Numbered from the stretch's first letter, positions 1 to 8,502 are shown. The stretch is DNA of 64,000 nucleotides from Hyphomicrobiales bacterium (GCA_900470195.1 UEIJ01000022.1:27833-91832); one strand, 5' to 3'. Numbers and translations are program-made. Notes: a model not told the origin generated them from the sequence alone.

Positions 1-100
1 GTGCCGTATCAACCGGCTCGCGGAACCGGTCAAAAGACGCAAGAATCGTGATAAAAGTCTCGGCGACGGAAGACGAGAACCGGCGAAGCAGGATGTAGCG

Positions 101-358
101 ATGCTGAACACCGATACCCGCCAGGCAAACTGGCGGCGCGCCAATCCGGCAAAATACGACGCCCACCTTGCCGTGCAGCGCGCCGTGAAGGCGGGCGAAC
201 TGGAGAAGCAGACATGCGAGGTCTGCGGGCTGGAAGCGGTCGATGCCCATCACGATCAATACGACGAACCTTTGAAGGTTCGGTGGTTGTACCGCCGGCA
301 CCACACCAGGCTTCACCGCTACGGCGAGGACATGTTTCCGATGCGGGATCGTTCGTAA
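101..358 (+). CDS. small HNH-like zinc-binding protein
   Basis: This 85-aa protein has CEVCG near residue 39, followed by a DAHHDQY segment and a closing HH..RLH. That spacing of a CxxC pair and paired histidines is what small HNH-like or zinc-ribbon proteins of phages and plasmids show. A nuclease role is possible, but the classic Asn-containing HNH core is not obvious. The ATG is preceded by AGGA about 8 bases upstream. It stands alone on the plus strand, facing the convergent ardC gene. Function beyond metal binding is inference. Confidence 0.55.
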   Translation: MLNTDTRQANWRRANPAKYDAHLAVQRAVKAGELEKQTCEVCGLEAVDAHHDQYDEPLKVRWLYRRHHTRLHRYGEDMFPMRDRS

Positions 359-410
359 CAGGAGGCGCGACGTGTTGGGGAGGACCAGGGCCCTCCCCTT
401 CGATGTCCGA

Positions 411-1337
411 TCAGGCGGCATCCCGCCTGGTCTCCGCATTCGGCTGAAGCTCGTGAAGATAGTTGACCGCGCGCTGTGCGTGCGCGGCCGCGGCGAAAAT
501 GAACCGCTTCTCGCTCTTCAAAATCGTGAGCCAGCTGGCAAGGTAACTTGCGTGGTCGGGCCTCGGCTCAAGCTCCGGGACGATGCCGAGGTCGGCAGCC
601 AAAAAGCAACCGCCAAGGTCGGCGATCAGCTCTTCGTGGGCCCGGGACGCGCGATCCTTGTGGTAGCGGGAGAGGTCGCGATCAAGACGATTTTTCGAGC
701 CTGTCCAATGGGTTAGCTCGTGGCCGAGCGTCGCATAGTAACTCGGCGCATCGCGAAAACTCTCGAATGGCGGCATTTGTACGATATCGAGCGCCGGATT
801 GAAATAGGCCTGGTTGCCGCCGTGCCGGATGACGGCGCCGGTATTGGCAAAAAAGACGTCCGCATGGGCAATCCGCTCGACCGGATCGGGCGCCGGCGCC
901 GAAACGCGGTAATAGTGCTCGGCAAGTCCGTCGATCTGATCCGCGCAGAACACCGTGTAGGCTTTCAGGAACGGAATTCCGCGCTCCACTTCCTCGCCAT
1001 GGGCGTCCGTCTCGGTTTTCGTGAAGCGGCTGGCATAGACGACGGTTGCGCCGGTCTCGCCCTTACGGACATGACCGCCCAGTTCGACGCTCTGCTTGAA
1101 GGTCATCCAGGTCGGCGAAACGAAGCCTCTCGACACGGCTTCCGACCAGAGAAGCAGCGTGTTGATGCCTTGATACGGAAGGCCATTGTGGCGCAGCGGC
1201 CGCGTGATGCGCCCTGTCGTATTGGCCGCGTTCCAGGGTTTGACCCAGGGACGCACGCCCGTTTCCAGATCGGCAACGATCCTGTCGGTGATGCCCGCGT
1301 AGATGTCGGTGCGGGTGTGTTCCGATTTCCTGCTCAT
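411..1337 (-). CDS. ardC: ArdC-like antirestriction protein (ssDNA-binding, zincin domain)
   Basis: A 308-aa protein of the ArdC family. The N-terminal part (about residues 5-130) matches the ArdC ssDNA-binding domain (TDIYAGITDRIVADLETG, then PWxxPW). The C-terminal part is a zincin-like metallopeptidase with HELTHWTG at about residues 206-213 and a downstream EELIADLG segment. ArdC proteins protect incoming plasmid DNA from host restriction during conjugation. Two ATGs are possible. The second (1337) sits about 9 bases after a perfect GGAGG, whereas the first (1346) overlaps that site, so 1337 is preferred. A GC-rich hairpin lies in the leader. Confidence 0.9.
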   Translation of the reverse strand: MSRKSEHTRTDIYAGITDRIVADLETGVRPWVKPWNAANTTGRITRPLRHNGLPYQGINTLLLWSEAVSRGFVSPTWMTFKQSVELGGHVRKGETGATVVYASRFTKTETDAHGEEVERGIPFLKAYTVFCADQIDGLAEHYYRVSAPAPDPVERIAHADVFFANTGAVIRHGGNQAYFNPALDIVQMPPFESFRDAPSYYATLGHELTHWTGSKNRLDRDLSRYHKDRASRAHEELIADLGGCFLAADLGIVPELEPRPDHASYLASWLTILKSEKRFIFAAAAHAQRAVNYLHELQPNAETRRDAA

Positions 1338-1663
1338 GGTTTTCATACCTCCGTGTTGGGGAGGCCGCGCCGATCGCGGCCCCGTCGCGAAGGGTCAAAA
1401 GCAGGAGCGATCGGGCGGCAGGCGCACCGGAACGGCCGGAACGCATGTGGAGGACGGCGAGAGCCGTTGCGCCTTGCCGCCGGCTCCTGCAGGACCGGCG
1501 AACGGGACGGGCCGCGATAGGCGCGTCTCGTCCAACTCTTTCTGTTCTTGCGTCTCTTTTCCCAGCGCCCGGCGATAACGGCCACGAAAAACGGCCGCCT
1601 TCGGAGAAAGACGGCCTCGATGCTGATGGGGATGGGCGGAGCCGAAGCTCCGCCGGTATGGCC
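1338..1663. other. intergenic region, no gene seen
   Basis: About 326 bases between ardC and the next minus-strand gene. Apart from the ardC leader hairpin and Shine-Dalgarno I see no convincing coding frame. The frames open here are GC-driven and lack recognisable motifs. Confidence 0.5.
1363..1381 (-). promoter_or_regulatory. leader hairpin upstream of ardC
   Basis: A perfect 7-bp stem (GGCCGCG / CGCGGCC) closes a 5-nt loop that reads ATCGG on the transcribed minus strand. It lies about 20 bases ahead of the ardC GGAGG. The same loop and stem length recur before the small gene at 18039-18224. It may be a translational control or mRNA-stability element. This is inferred from structure only. 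Confidence 0.4.
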
Positions 1664-2272
1664 TCAGTCGAAGGCCGACATCTGCGCCTCGGCCGCCTTG
1701 CGGTCGAGCTTCTCGCCGGGATTGTCGACCGGGCGGTCGAAGGGCTTCCAGGTCTCCCCGACGACCTGCTCGTAGGCGGCAACGGCACCTTCAGCAGCCA
1801 TCCGGAGCGCATGGGCCTGAACGCCCATGTCGGCGGCGAATTCGCGTTTGCGCTGCGCGTTGCTGTCGTAGCCGACCGGGCCGAGATCGTCCTCGCGATC
1901 GTCGCCCGCACCCTTGGCAGTGGCGTCGCGCGCTTCGGTGACGGCGCGGGAATAGAACTGTCCGGCGCCATGGGCCGATCCGACATAGGCGCCGACGATG
2001 CGCTGGAGATGGATCTGCATCGCTCGTTCGCCCAGGCCCTCGGAGAGGCCGGTCGCGGTCTCGACGATCAGGCGTTCGTGCATGTCGCGGATGCCGTCGC
2101 TGTCGAGGATGGCGGTGCCAAAACTCTCGGCGATGCGGAGCGCCTGGCCTTCGTCGGGGCATGTGAGACGGACCATTTCGAGGGTAGCGCCCTTGCGGAG
2201 CTGCACCACGCGCGCTGAAGGGCGGTTGGCCGGGCGGTTCGATTGACGGGAGGTGCTTGCGGGCTTTGCCAT
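1664..2272 (-). CDS. conserved plasmid protein of unknown function
   Basis: A 202-aa protein whose family I do not recognise. A longer frame is open upstream, but the ATG at 2272 (MAKPAST) is preceded by AAGGAAA at good spacing, so it is chosen. The N-terminus is basic and Ser/Asn-rich, and the rest looks helical with conserved-looking stretches (VRLTCPDEGQALRIAESFG, DMHERLIVETATGLSEGLG). No signal peptide or membrane segment is visible. It lies in the minus-strand accessory cluster with ArdC, ParB and the methylase-helicase, so a plasmid establishment or maintenance role is likely but unproven. Confidence 0.7.
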   Translation of the reverse strand: MAKPASTSRQSNRPANRPSARVVQLRKGATLEMVRLTCPDEGQALRIAESFGTAILDSDGIRDMHERLIVETATGLSEGLGERAMQIHLQRIVGAYVGSAHGAGQFYSRAVTEARDATAKGAGDDREDDLGPVGYDSNAQRKREFAADMGVQAHALRMAAEGAVAAYEQVVGETWKPFDRPVDNPGEKLDRKAAEAQMSAFD

Positions 2273-2315
2273 GACGGTTTCCTTTCTTGAGGCTCCGAAG
2301 CGGTTCCAGCCCCTT

Positions 2316-2333
2316 GGCCGGTCTGTCCTTCGG
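2316..2333. repeat. left arm of an 18-bp inverted repeat
   Basis: GGCCGGTCTGTCCTTCGG is the exact reverse complement of 2536-2553. The arms are about 200 bp apart in the non-coding stretch 2273-2605. Similarity continues beyond the arms (a CGGTC block on one side, CCCC on the other). A shorter related block, CGGACAGACCGGC, occurs near 6757-6770 upstream of the parB-like gene. Confidence 0.7.
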
Positions 2334-2535
2334 TGCGGTCGAAGAGAACCGGCGCCAGCCGGGCGGTTCAGGGTCCGGGCAGGCCAGATCGAGAAAAGCC
2401 GGTATGCGGGCAAGCGGGACCGAAGGTCCTGCGCCGTTCCCGCGTGCCTGTTTTGCGACGAGCGGCATGACCGGCCGCCCCGCGGCGCGCAAGCGGCCTT
2501 GAACCGAACGGGCGCTGGTTCAGACCGCAGCAAAA

Positions 2536-2553
2536 CCGAAGGACAGACCGGCC
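2536..2553. repeat. right arm of an 18-bp inverted repeat
   Basis: CCGAAGGACAGACCGGCC is the exact reverse complement of 2316-2333. It could be a protein-binding site, one end of a lost mobile element, or half of a long-range RNA structure. Confidence 0.7.
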
Positions 2554-2605
2554 AGGGGATCGGGTCCGGATGCCAAAGCGGACAAGAAGGCCGGCCATGA
2601 GCGCG

Positions 2606-3070
2606 CTACACCTCGTCATCCGTAGCATCGGACGCGCTTTGCGGTGGCGCCGGGGCCGCAGTCTTCGCCGAACCCGCGCCGGGCAGCCGATAGGAGTGCA
2701 GCCAGGTCGGGCCATGGGAATTGCGTAAGCCCCGAAGGATCCCGCCATCGTCATGAGGCGCGCCGCCCATCCAGACATGGTTCAGCACGCTCTTCCAGCG
2801 CCGGCCATGTCTTGCGGCATAGGCCTGCAGCGCCGCCTCCTGCTCGGGAGTGAGTGGCGGAAGCCGCTCGCGCTTCTTTCGGCGCCGGCGCGTTTCCGGC
2901 ACGCCGTCGGCAAGGCCTACTTTCGCGGCAATCAATCGCTTGAGCTCGGCCACACCGGCGTCAAGGCAGGCCTTGCCGTCCAGATGATGGAACTGCCGCC
3001 AGAAGGCGGCGCGCTCCTGAGGTGCCGGACCGATACCGGCCTCGCGTTCGAGATCTCCGATCGTCGCCAT
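2606..3070 (-). CDS. hypothetical plasmid protein
   Basis: A 154-aa protein of unknown function. The central region is basic (RRRRKKRER at about 60-70). It is followed by a better structured segment with WKSVLNHVWMGG and LRGLRNSHGPTWL, which looks like the conserved core. The C-terminal tail is Ala/Pro/Asp-rich and probably disordered. It lies 4 bp downstream of the gene at 3075-3419 and is probably translated from the same transcript. The basic stretch suggests nucleic-acid contact, which is inference. Confidence 0.7.
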   Translation of the reverse strand: MATIGDLEREAGIGPAPQERAAFWRQFHHLDGKACLDAGVAELKRLIAAKVGLADGVPETRRRRKKRERLPPLTPEQEAALQAYAARHGRRWKSVLNHVWMGGAPHDDGGILRGLRNSHGPTWLHSYRLPGAGSAKTAAPAPPQSASDATDDEV

Positions 3071-3074
3071 GGCG

Positions 3075-3419
3075 CTAGATCTCCCCCCGTGTTTGAGCTC
3101 GAAGCTTTGCCGCGCCGAGGCTTTCCCGAAAGGCGCTTAACGCGGCTTCCTGTCGTGCGAGCTTGCGGGAGAGCGCATCGATCTCCGGCTGGCGTTCGGC
3201 GGTGATGGCGGTGAGGTTGGAGCGATAGCGGGCGAGGAAGGCGTCCGGTTCCGGCGGTCTGCCGCGGCGATATCCGGACTTGCGACGCCCGAGCGACGGG
3301 ATCAAGGCCGTCATTTTGCGGATGATCTGGCGCTCGATCATGTCGAGCTGGTGCCGGGTCTGCCGGCAGGCCTCTTCCATGCGGCACAACTCGACCTGAC
3401 GATCGATTGAGGGGATCAT
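3075..3419 (-). CDS. hypothetical coiled-coil protein
   Basis: A 114-aa protein beginning MIPSIDRQVELCRMEEACR, predicted to be largely helical with heptad-like Leu/Ile spacing. An earlier ATG at 3437 is open, but the ATG at 3419 forms a classic ATGA overlap with the stop of the upstream gene and has GAGGA at good spacing, so it is preferred. The charged helices at both ends flank a basic RRKSGYRRGRPPEPD linker. Function unknown. Confidence 0.65.
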   Translation of the reverse strand: MIPSIDRQVELCRMEEACRQTRHQLDMIERQIIRKMTALIPSLGRRKSGYRRGRPPEPDAFLARYRSNLTAITAERQPEIDALSRKLARQEAALSAFRESLGAAKLRAQTRGEI

Positions 3420-4303
3420 AGTCTCGTCCTCGCCCATGTGATGAAGCCCGACGGGCCGTCATAGGCGGCATGCCGCGCCGCGTCGATGACGAAGCCGAAC
3501 CGCCCGACCTGGTATTCGGTGGACGGAACCAGGAAGCGCCGTTCTTCGACATGAGCATCCCGTCTTCCGCCGCGGGTGGCGATCACCTCGGTCATGCCGG
3601 GATGATGATAAGAGTGAAGTGCTGATATCACGATCCAGTCACCGGCATGCGCGCGTTCGAAGGCTCGCCGGTCCTTCACATGAGAGCCACCAGGCGCAAG
3701 GATGGTTCCCGACATTGCTTCCCACGCATCGGGCTGCCAATCCTTGAGCGTTGCTTCCGCCGAGCGCCGCTCCATACTGGTGAAGAGGTCCGGGAAGGTG
3801 ATGGCAACGGCCGCCCAGGCTGAATCTTCCTCATAGAAGCCGTCCCGCGAACGAAGCAGCGGGTGGACCTTTGCGTTTCGCTCGGGCGAAAGCAAGAAGC
3901 CGCCATGGCCTGCCGTCGTGTGGGCGACGACACCTTCCGCATAGAGCGTGGCGCCTTGCGATGGTCCCCACGGCGTATTGCAGGCAATGCGGACAGTCCG
4001 GCGTGCGAGCGCCCGAAGCTCGCGACTATGCTCGGCCTGCTCGATCATGCGCGCGCGGAATGCGGCCTCATCCTCGACCGGGCCATGGTACGCATAGAAA
4101 TCGTCGCGCCTGAGCGCTGCAAGCGGCCGCGAGACGCGCCAGGCGCTCGCCAGCAGATGCCCGCCATCGCGGGATGGCAGCATGGCAAAAACGAGATCGC
4201 CGACCCGCGCAACGGCCATGCCGTCAGCGCGGCCGAATTCCACGCCAGCAATATCGTCGCTACCGACCTCCCGGGTTTGCGATTGGATAGGCATCGTCTT
4301 CAT
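3416..4303 (-). CDS. conserved plasmid protein (DUF7007-like)
   Basis: A 295-aa soluble protein. The segment HTTAGHGGFLLSPERNAKVHP..RSRDGFYEEDSAWAAVAITFP at about 127-175 is what I recall as the DUF7007 signature found in rhizobial plasmid accessory clusters. That assignment is from memory. It overlaps the upstream gene (4300-4776) by 4 bases and the downstream gene (3075-3419) by ATGA, so the three are translationally coupled. No catalytic motif is evident. Confidence 0.75.
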   Translation of the reverse strand: MKTMPIQSQTREVGSDDIAGVEFGRADGMAVARVGDLVFAMLPSRDGGHLLASAWRVSRPLAALRRDDFYAYHGPVEDEAAFRARMIEQAEHSRELRALARRTVRIACNTPWGPSQGATLYAEGVVAHTTAGHGGFLLSPERNAKVHPLLRSRDGFYEEDSAWAAVAITFPDLFTSMERRSAEATLKDWQPDAWEAMSGTILAPGGSHVKDRRAFERAHAGDWIVISALHSYHHPGMTEVIATRGGRRDAHVEERRFLVPSTEYQVGRFGFVIDAARHAAYDGPSGFITWARTRL

Positions 4304-4776
4304 GGCGCGGTCCTCCCGTCATCAGCCTCTGCGGCTGCTTCCTCGGGCGTCACTGCCTCGAGCACGGCGCTCGGATATCGATGAGACTGCAACCAGGCCT
4401 CGGCAGCCTCCCGGTCGTGGGCAAGATGGAGCAGTTCGCGCGTCTCACCGGCGCGGTTGAAGATGCGCACAGCGCCGACGGGCGGGCGCTCGAGGACCTT
4501 GAAGGTGAGATTGGAATCGAGCCCGAAGGTCCGGTGGAGGGTGACGAGGATCGTGGACTTGCCGCCGATGTCCTCCTGATGGAGCGTAAAATAGCCCGGC
4601 GACGTGTAGCTGCCGAGCTTGCGCGGCCCTTCCTTGCGGATGAGCCTGCCCTGGCTGTTTCTGGTTTGCCAGGCGGCGAGCTTCTTGTGGAAACGTTCCG
4701 GCGGGCGGGGTCGCCCGTCCGACCAGGACACGAGGGCGCCGATCGGGGCGAGATCGAAGATCAGGGACGCGGACAT
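4300..4776 (-). CDS. hypothetical plasmid protein, first gene of a coupled trio
   Basis: A 158-aa protein with a compact N-terminal part containing IGALVSWSDGRPRPPERFHKKLAAW and a tail rich in Ala/Glu. No recognisable catalytic motif, signal peptide or membrane segment. Its stop overlaps the start of the next gene (ATGA), placing it first in a coupled series 4776 to 2606 on the minus strand. I do not recognise the family with confidence. Confidence 0.7.
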   Translation of the reverse strand: MSASLIFDLAPIGALVSWSDGRPRPPERFHKKLAAWQTRNSQGRLIRKEGPRKLGSYTSPGYFTLHQEDIGGKSTILVTLHRTFGLDSNLTFKVLERPPVGAVRIFNRAGETRELLHLAHDREAAEAWLQSHRYPSAVLEAVTPEEAAAEADDGRTAP

Positions 4777-4819
4777 GAGAAAGCTCCAGTTCCGGTTCTG
4801 CGGTTGATGGAAACGGAAG

Positions 4820-4842
4820 CGCCGCCGGGGCGGCCGGCGGCG
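4820..4842. repeat. 9-bp GC-rich hairpin between two minus-strand genes
   Basis: CGCCGCCGG, 5-nt loop, CCGGCGGCG is a perfect inverted repeat just past the stop of the parB-like gene. No T-run follows on either strand, so it is not a typical intrinsic terminator. It could slow transcription or protect the 3' end of the upstream message. Confidence 0.4.
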
Positions 4843-4872
4843 ATCTTCATTCGGGAGGGAAGTGCGGTGGAG

Positions 4873-6672
4873 CTATTCCGCCGCGATGCCGTAGGCGGCC
4901 TCAAGCTCATCAGGCGCTTCATGGCGCGCGTCGCCGGACGGGTCGTCGGTGTCGACGGCAGGGGTCGGCCCGGTATCGATGCTATCATCGCCTTCTTCGG
5001 CGGCGCCATCATTGGCGGCGTCTTCATTGGCGGCGTCACCCTGGCCGGCGGCGCCATCGGCGTCCGGCTCATCGGCGTCGGGCTCATCGGCGTGGCCAAT
5101 CAGATCGGCGATCTCGCGTGCGTCGGGCGCGAAGAGAGCGGCAGGGTGTATGAAGGTCGCTTCGCCCTTGAAGTGCTCGACAAGCGCTGTCCGCGTGTCG
5201 CGCACCCGCGGCTGCGGCTGCAGGCTGACTTCCCTGGCTGCGGTCTCGAGCGCCTGTCGCGACAGGCACAGGAGAAAATCTTCCGTCCCCATGTTCGGAA
5301 GGTATCCATCCGCGCCGATCGCCGCGCCGGCAATGCGCGAGACGACACCGCTGTTCGACATGCCGCGCCGGCATGAGAGAACCTCGACCAGCATGGCGCG
5401 CGCAGCAATCCGCACCGTGTCCAGGTCGAAGGAGAGGCGTCCGTCCTGGTCGAGGAGCCGCGCCGCGTGGCGCTTGAACCGCCTGGAACCGAACACATGG
5501 TCGCTGGCGCCGGAATCGACCCGCACATTCAATCCGGCGAAGGCGAGCACGAGCAAGGCCATCAGCGTGTCGTCCTCGATCGGCGCCCGGCCGAGCGCCT
5601 CATGCAGCGCATCGGTGCGGAAATCGCAGATCATGTCGTGGCCCTTCTGCGTGACGTCGGGGCGGGATTTGGTGACTGCAGCGGCATCATCGCCGTCAGC
5701 GGTGGCGTCCGTGACGGCCGAGCCGGCCTGGCCCTTGGCAGCCTTCGGCTCCGGCATCCGGTAATGCACGCTCTGCACCTTGCCGTCGCGGTCGAGATAC
5801 ATGGCGACGTGGTCGCCCTTGCCCGGCTTGCCATACACTTGGCTTGCCTTCTTCGGCAGTTCCGGCTGGCCCCAGCTGTTGACCTCGACGATCGCGCCCT
5901 TCTTCGGCAGGTTCGCCGTCATCCATTCCTGCTGAGCGCCGAGGAACGCCTCGACATTGGTGGTGTAGCGGTTGTCCTCGTCGGCCGGACCGAACAGATC
6001 TTCCGCCCACTCGATGCCATAGGCCGCGCGCAGATCCTCGCCGAAACTGGCGTCGCGGGCATACATGCGAGTCTTCGACAGGGCATTGGCAATCTGCCAC
6101 CAGGGGGCCATGTCGCCCTTCTTCGGCTTCTGCGCCTTCCAGACTTCCTTCTGCTCGTCGATCGCGGCTGCCGCGATCGTGCGCAGCTGCTGTTCGTTCG
6201 GCATGTCGCCCTTGGCCATCTGGTCGAGCATGGCCGGCAGCACGTTGGCGAGAAGCCTGAGCTTCCGGATCTGGCGGACCGGCAAAGCCAGTGCAATACC
6301 GATTGCCTCCTCGGTCCAGCCGAGAGCGACAAGCCGCTCTATGCCGCGCCATTGATCGACGGCGCCAAGGGGCTCACGGGCGATGTTTTCGATCATAGAG
6401 CGCATGGCGCCATTGTCGTTGGCGGCGTCGGTCACCAGCACCTCGATTTCCTCGAGGCCGGCTGCGATCGCCTGTTTGACGCGGCGGTGGCCGGCCTGGA
6501 TGATGTAGCCGTTGCCGCCATCGGTTTCGGGCGAGATGACCGGCGGCTGGATGATGCCAACGGCTTTGACCGTCGCCAGCAGCAGCGCATCCGCCTGCGG
6601 CGATGATTTCGAGCGGCGGGCGTCGTCGGGATTATCCTTCAGCGCACGGGGATCGAGTTTGAGGATCTGCAT
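4873..6672 (-). CDS. ParB/RepB/Spo0J-family protein with long C-terminal extension
   Basis: A 599-aa protein, about twice the size of a standard ParB. The N-terminal ParB domain (about residues 1-110) contains IIQPPVISPE and the GHRRVKQAI box, followed by an HTH-like region (LGWTEEAIGIALALPVRQIRKLR). The middle and C-terminal parts are unlike partition ParB. They end in an Asp/Ala-rich low-complexity region with DEPDADEPDADG repeats. The ATG at 6672 has AAAGGAG 8 bases upstream. A second ParB homologue, repB, is the likely partition protein, so this one probably has another DNA-related role typical of plasmid accessory clusters. Confidence 0.85.
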   Translation of the reverse strand: MQILKLDPRALKDNPDDARRSKSSPQADALLLATVKAVGIIQPPVISPETDGGNGYIIQAGHRRVKQAIAAGLEEIEVLVTDAANDNGAMRSMIENIAREPLGAVDQWRGIERLVALGWTEEAIGIALALPVRQIRKLRLLANVLPAMLDQMAKGDMPNEQQLRTIAAAAIDEQKEVWKAQKPKKGDMAPWWQIANALSKTRMYARDASFGEDLRAAYGIEWAEDLFGPADEDNRYTTNVEAFLGAQQEWMTANLPKKGAIVEVNSWGQPELPKKASQVYGKPGKGDHVAMYLDRDGKVQSVHYRMPEPKAAKGQAGSAVTDATADGDDAAAVTKSRPDVTQKGHDMICDFRTDALHEALGRAPIEDDTLMALLVLAFAGLNVRVDSGASDHVFGSRRFKRHAARLLDQDGRLSFDLDTVRIAARAMLVEVLSCRRGMSNSGVVSRIAGAAIGADGYLPNMGTEDFLLCLSRQALETAAREVSLQPQPRVRDTRTALVEHFKGEATFIHPAALFAPDAREIADLIGHADEPDADEPDADGAAGQGDAANEDAANDGAAEEGDDSIDTGPTPAVDTDDPSGDARHEAPDELEAAYGIAAE

Positions 6673-7034
6673 GGGATTTGCTCCTTTAAGGGTTCCGGAG
6701 CGGCGGTTGCCGCCCCTTCCGTCTTCAGTTTTTCCGAAGACACTTCCCGGACCGCAGAGCGGACAGACCGGCGCAACTGCGCCCGAGCGGCCCTGCCCGT
6801 CAGGGCGAGCGGAGCAAAGCTTTGCGAGAACGACGGACAGGGGTGAGGAGGGAGCGGTTGAGCGAGAGCGTCGACGGGAGGGCCGATCTGCGAGAGGGGT
6901 CTCCCTCCCTTCTTCTCCTGCTTTCTCTTTCCTGTTCCGCCGCATGCAGTCGGAATGAGGAGGATTGGAACGAGGATTGATAATAGTTGATAAGTGACCT
7001 ATCTTCTCTTGCGTCACATTCGATGGAGAACCGC
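6673..7034. other. intergenic region between parB-like gene and parD
   Basis: A 362-base divergent promoter region. Visible elements: a GGCGG/CCGCC hairpin at 6702-6714 close to the parB-like start, a GTCTTC/GAAGAC stem further upstream near 6721-6741, and a short CGGACAGACCGGC block related to the inverted repeat at 2316/2536. No gene is supported. Confidence 0.5.
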
Positions 7035-7301
7035 ATGATCAGCGCCGATCTTGGAAAGCAGCTCGAAAGCTATATCCAGCAACTCGTCGACACAGGTCGC
7101 TACGGTTCGAAAAGCGAAGTGCTACGGGAAGGTGTGCGACTGGTCCAGGACCGCGAGACCCGGCTTGCCGCACTGGATGCCTCCATCATGCGTGGCATTG
7201 CCGATGCGGACGCTGGCCGAACGAAGCCGGCGAGCGATGTCTTCGATCGACTTGAGGCCAAGTACAGTGCGATGGCTGACAGGGCCGAAAAATCGGCATG
7301 A
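7035..7301 (+). CDS. parD: ParD-family antitoxin
   Basis: An 88-aa protein with an N-terminal ribbon-helix-helix domain: MISADLGKQLESYIQQLVDTGRYGSKSEVLREGVRLV is typical ParD. The C-terminal half is a flexible tail that would bind the toxin. It neutralises the ParE homologue encoded next and should repress its own promoter. An in-frame ATG at 7023 exists, but GGAG sits 6 bases before the ATG at 7035, so the latter is chosen. The stop overlaps the toxin start (ATGA). Confidence 0.9.
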   Translation: MISADLGKQLESYIQQLVDTGRYGSKSEVLREGVRLVQDRETRLAALDASIMRGIADADAGRTKPASDVFDRLEAKYSAMADRAEKSA

Positions 7302-7594
7302 TCCTTGAGTTTTCCACCGAGGCGGAAAGCGATCTCGAGCAGATCGCCGATTATATCGCTCAGGACAATCCTCGGCGGGCGCTGTCATTTATCCGAGAAT
7401 TGCGGAGCAAGTGTGCGGATCTCGTCGAAAGTCCGAACAGCTTCGCCCTCGTCCCACGTTACGAGCGCCATGGTATCCGCCGGTGCGTCCATGGCAACTA
7501 TCTGATCTTCTATCGCGTCGAAACCGCGAAGGTGGTCATCGTCCATATCCTGCATGGCGCCACCGACTATGGCGCCATCCTGTTCGGCGATTAG
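7298..7594 (+). CDS. parE: ParE-family toxin
   Basis: A 98-aa RelE/ParE superfamily protein: FSTEAESDLEQIADYIAQDNPRRALSFIREL at the N-terminus, then RYERHGIRRCVHGNYLIFYRVE and a C-terminal VHILHGATDY strand. Characterised ParE toxins poison DNA gyrase. It overlaps parD by 4 bases. Together they form a plasmid-stabilising addiction module. Confidence 0.9.
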   Translation: MILEFSTEAESDLEQIADYIAQDNPRRALSFIRELRSKCADLVESPNSFALVPRYERHGIRRCVHGNYLIFYRVETAKVVIVHILHGATDYGAILFGD

Positions 7595-7739
7595 TTTCGG
7601 CCGGCCGGTTTGGGCGATCTCGCACGCGAACCACTGGGCTAACCCGGCAGCATTTCGCGGTCGCGGTTTAGGCTCAGCGCACCCCCACGCTGAAATCGTC
7701 CCATTCCCGCAAAGTTTCACAGACTTCAAACAATGAGCG

Positions 7740-7969
7740 AAAATTGCTTTTAGCGCTCACATTATTGCGGCACTGTGGGCGATAAATACGGAGTTTATCG
7801 CCCATGGCGTGGAGTTGGGAATTGGCGGGGTGACCGGCATTCGAATGGAAGTCTGAACTTCTGCGAGACAGGGAGCGAGCATTCATGGAGAATGCGGCTA
7901 TCGCCGTCGGCACCATGCGCCATCTGGGGAAAGACGACCGCGAGGAGGTCGTGATCGAGCTGCTCAGCT
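7740..7969. repeat. 230-bp direct repeat, copy 1 (fic 5' region)
   Basis: Aligns without gaps to 9289-9518 at a constant offset of 1549 bases. It covers the fic promoter, the start-proximal palindrome and the first ~55 codons of fic. Copies diverge by scattered substitutions, including one that makes a stop codon here. The two copies flank the DUF5615/DUF433 gene pair. Confidence 0.9.
7777..7803. promoter_or_regulatory. palindromic operator candidate before the fic fragment
   Basis: GGGCGATAAA, 7-nt spacer TACGGAG, TTTATCGCCC: 10-bp arms ending directly at the ATG of the truncated fic copy. It is duplicated from the site at 9327-9351. Confidence 0.55.
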
Positions 7970-7992
7970 ACGGGCAAGATGCCTGGTTCTGA
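7804..7992 (+). pseudogene. truncated fic pseudogene
   Basis: Codes for MAWSWELAG, then an in-frame stop where the intact gene has Trp. It continues in frame with ENAAIAVGTMRHLGKDDREE as in the intact copy, and similarity ends after about 55 codons. The Fic catalytic core is absent. It arose by partial duplication of the gene at 9353-10465. Only a very short peptide could be made. Confidence 0.85.
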
Positions 7993-8088
7993 CCAATCGC
8001 ATGCCCCTTTTTGTGCAATGCAGTCATGCATATGCTGCGGCGCAACCAAACACTGCATTTGACGACCAGATTGCGGCGAGCAGACGTG

Positions 8089-8502
8089 TCAATCAGCCGG
8101 GAGCTGGTAGCGCATGATATGAATCTCGTCCTCGCTCATCGTGACTTCGAGCACCTGGTTGACGAGATCGTCATCCGCCTGAAGCTCTTTGAGCGCTTCC
8201 TCGAACAACCCCAGCTGCATCGTGAGGTCCATTGTCGAGGGACCGTTGAGGCAGATGAGCCCGGCATGGATCGCGACATCGGCATATTGGCCCTTCGACC
8301 CGGGCGCCGACTCCGGCCCGCGGAAATCGACCGAGTTCTTGGTGACGAAAGTCCAGTCGCCGTCGAGGATGAGCGGCTTGAGTTCCCAATCTTTCCAACC
8401 GCTCTTGCCGAGCCAGACGATATGGGTCGGTTCCGTAAAACCGTTGGCTTGCGCCATCGGGACAAGCCGCTGGCTTAGGCATTCATCGATGAGCAGCTTC
8501 AT
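8089..8502 (-). CDS. DUF5615-family PIN-like toxin
   Basis: A 137-aa protein. The opening MKLLIDECLSQRLVPMA with the LLIDE motif, the HIVWLG segment and later DWTFVTKNSVDF match the DUF5615 PIN-like fold, where acidic residues would bind metal for RNase activity. Its start overlaps the stop of the DUF433 gene (ATGA), the usual antitoxin-toxin coupling. The C-terminal half is longer than in minimal family members. Toxin activity is inferred from family and context. Confidence 0.75.
   Translation of the reverse strand: MKLLIDECLSQRLVPMAQANGFTEPTHIVWLGKSGWKDWELKPLILDGDWTFVTKNSVDFRGPESAPGSKGQYADVAIHAGLICLNGPSTMDLTMQLGLFEEALKELQADDDLVNQVLEVTMSEDEIHIMRYQLPAD

Larger units (their letters stand above)
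2273..2605. other. intergenic region carrying inverted repeats
   Basis: A 333-base stretch between two minus-strand genes. It holds the leader and Shine-Dalgarno of the gene ending at 1664 and the two 18-bp inverted-repeat arms. I see no credible gene: the open frames are arginine/proline-rich products of GC bias. Confidence 0.5.

Noticed and set aside
4820..4842. Perfect 9-bp hairpin considered as an intrinsic terminator
   Set aside because: No T-run follows on either strand, so listed only as a hairpin.
4873..6672. Calling the 599-aa ParB-like protein the plasmid partition protein
   Set aside because: No parA neighbour, twice the normal length, and repA-repB elsewhere already provide partition.
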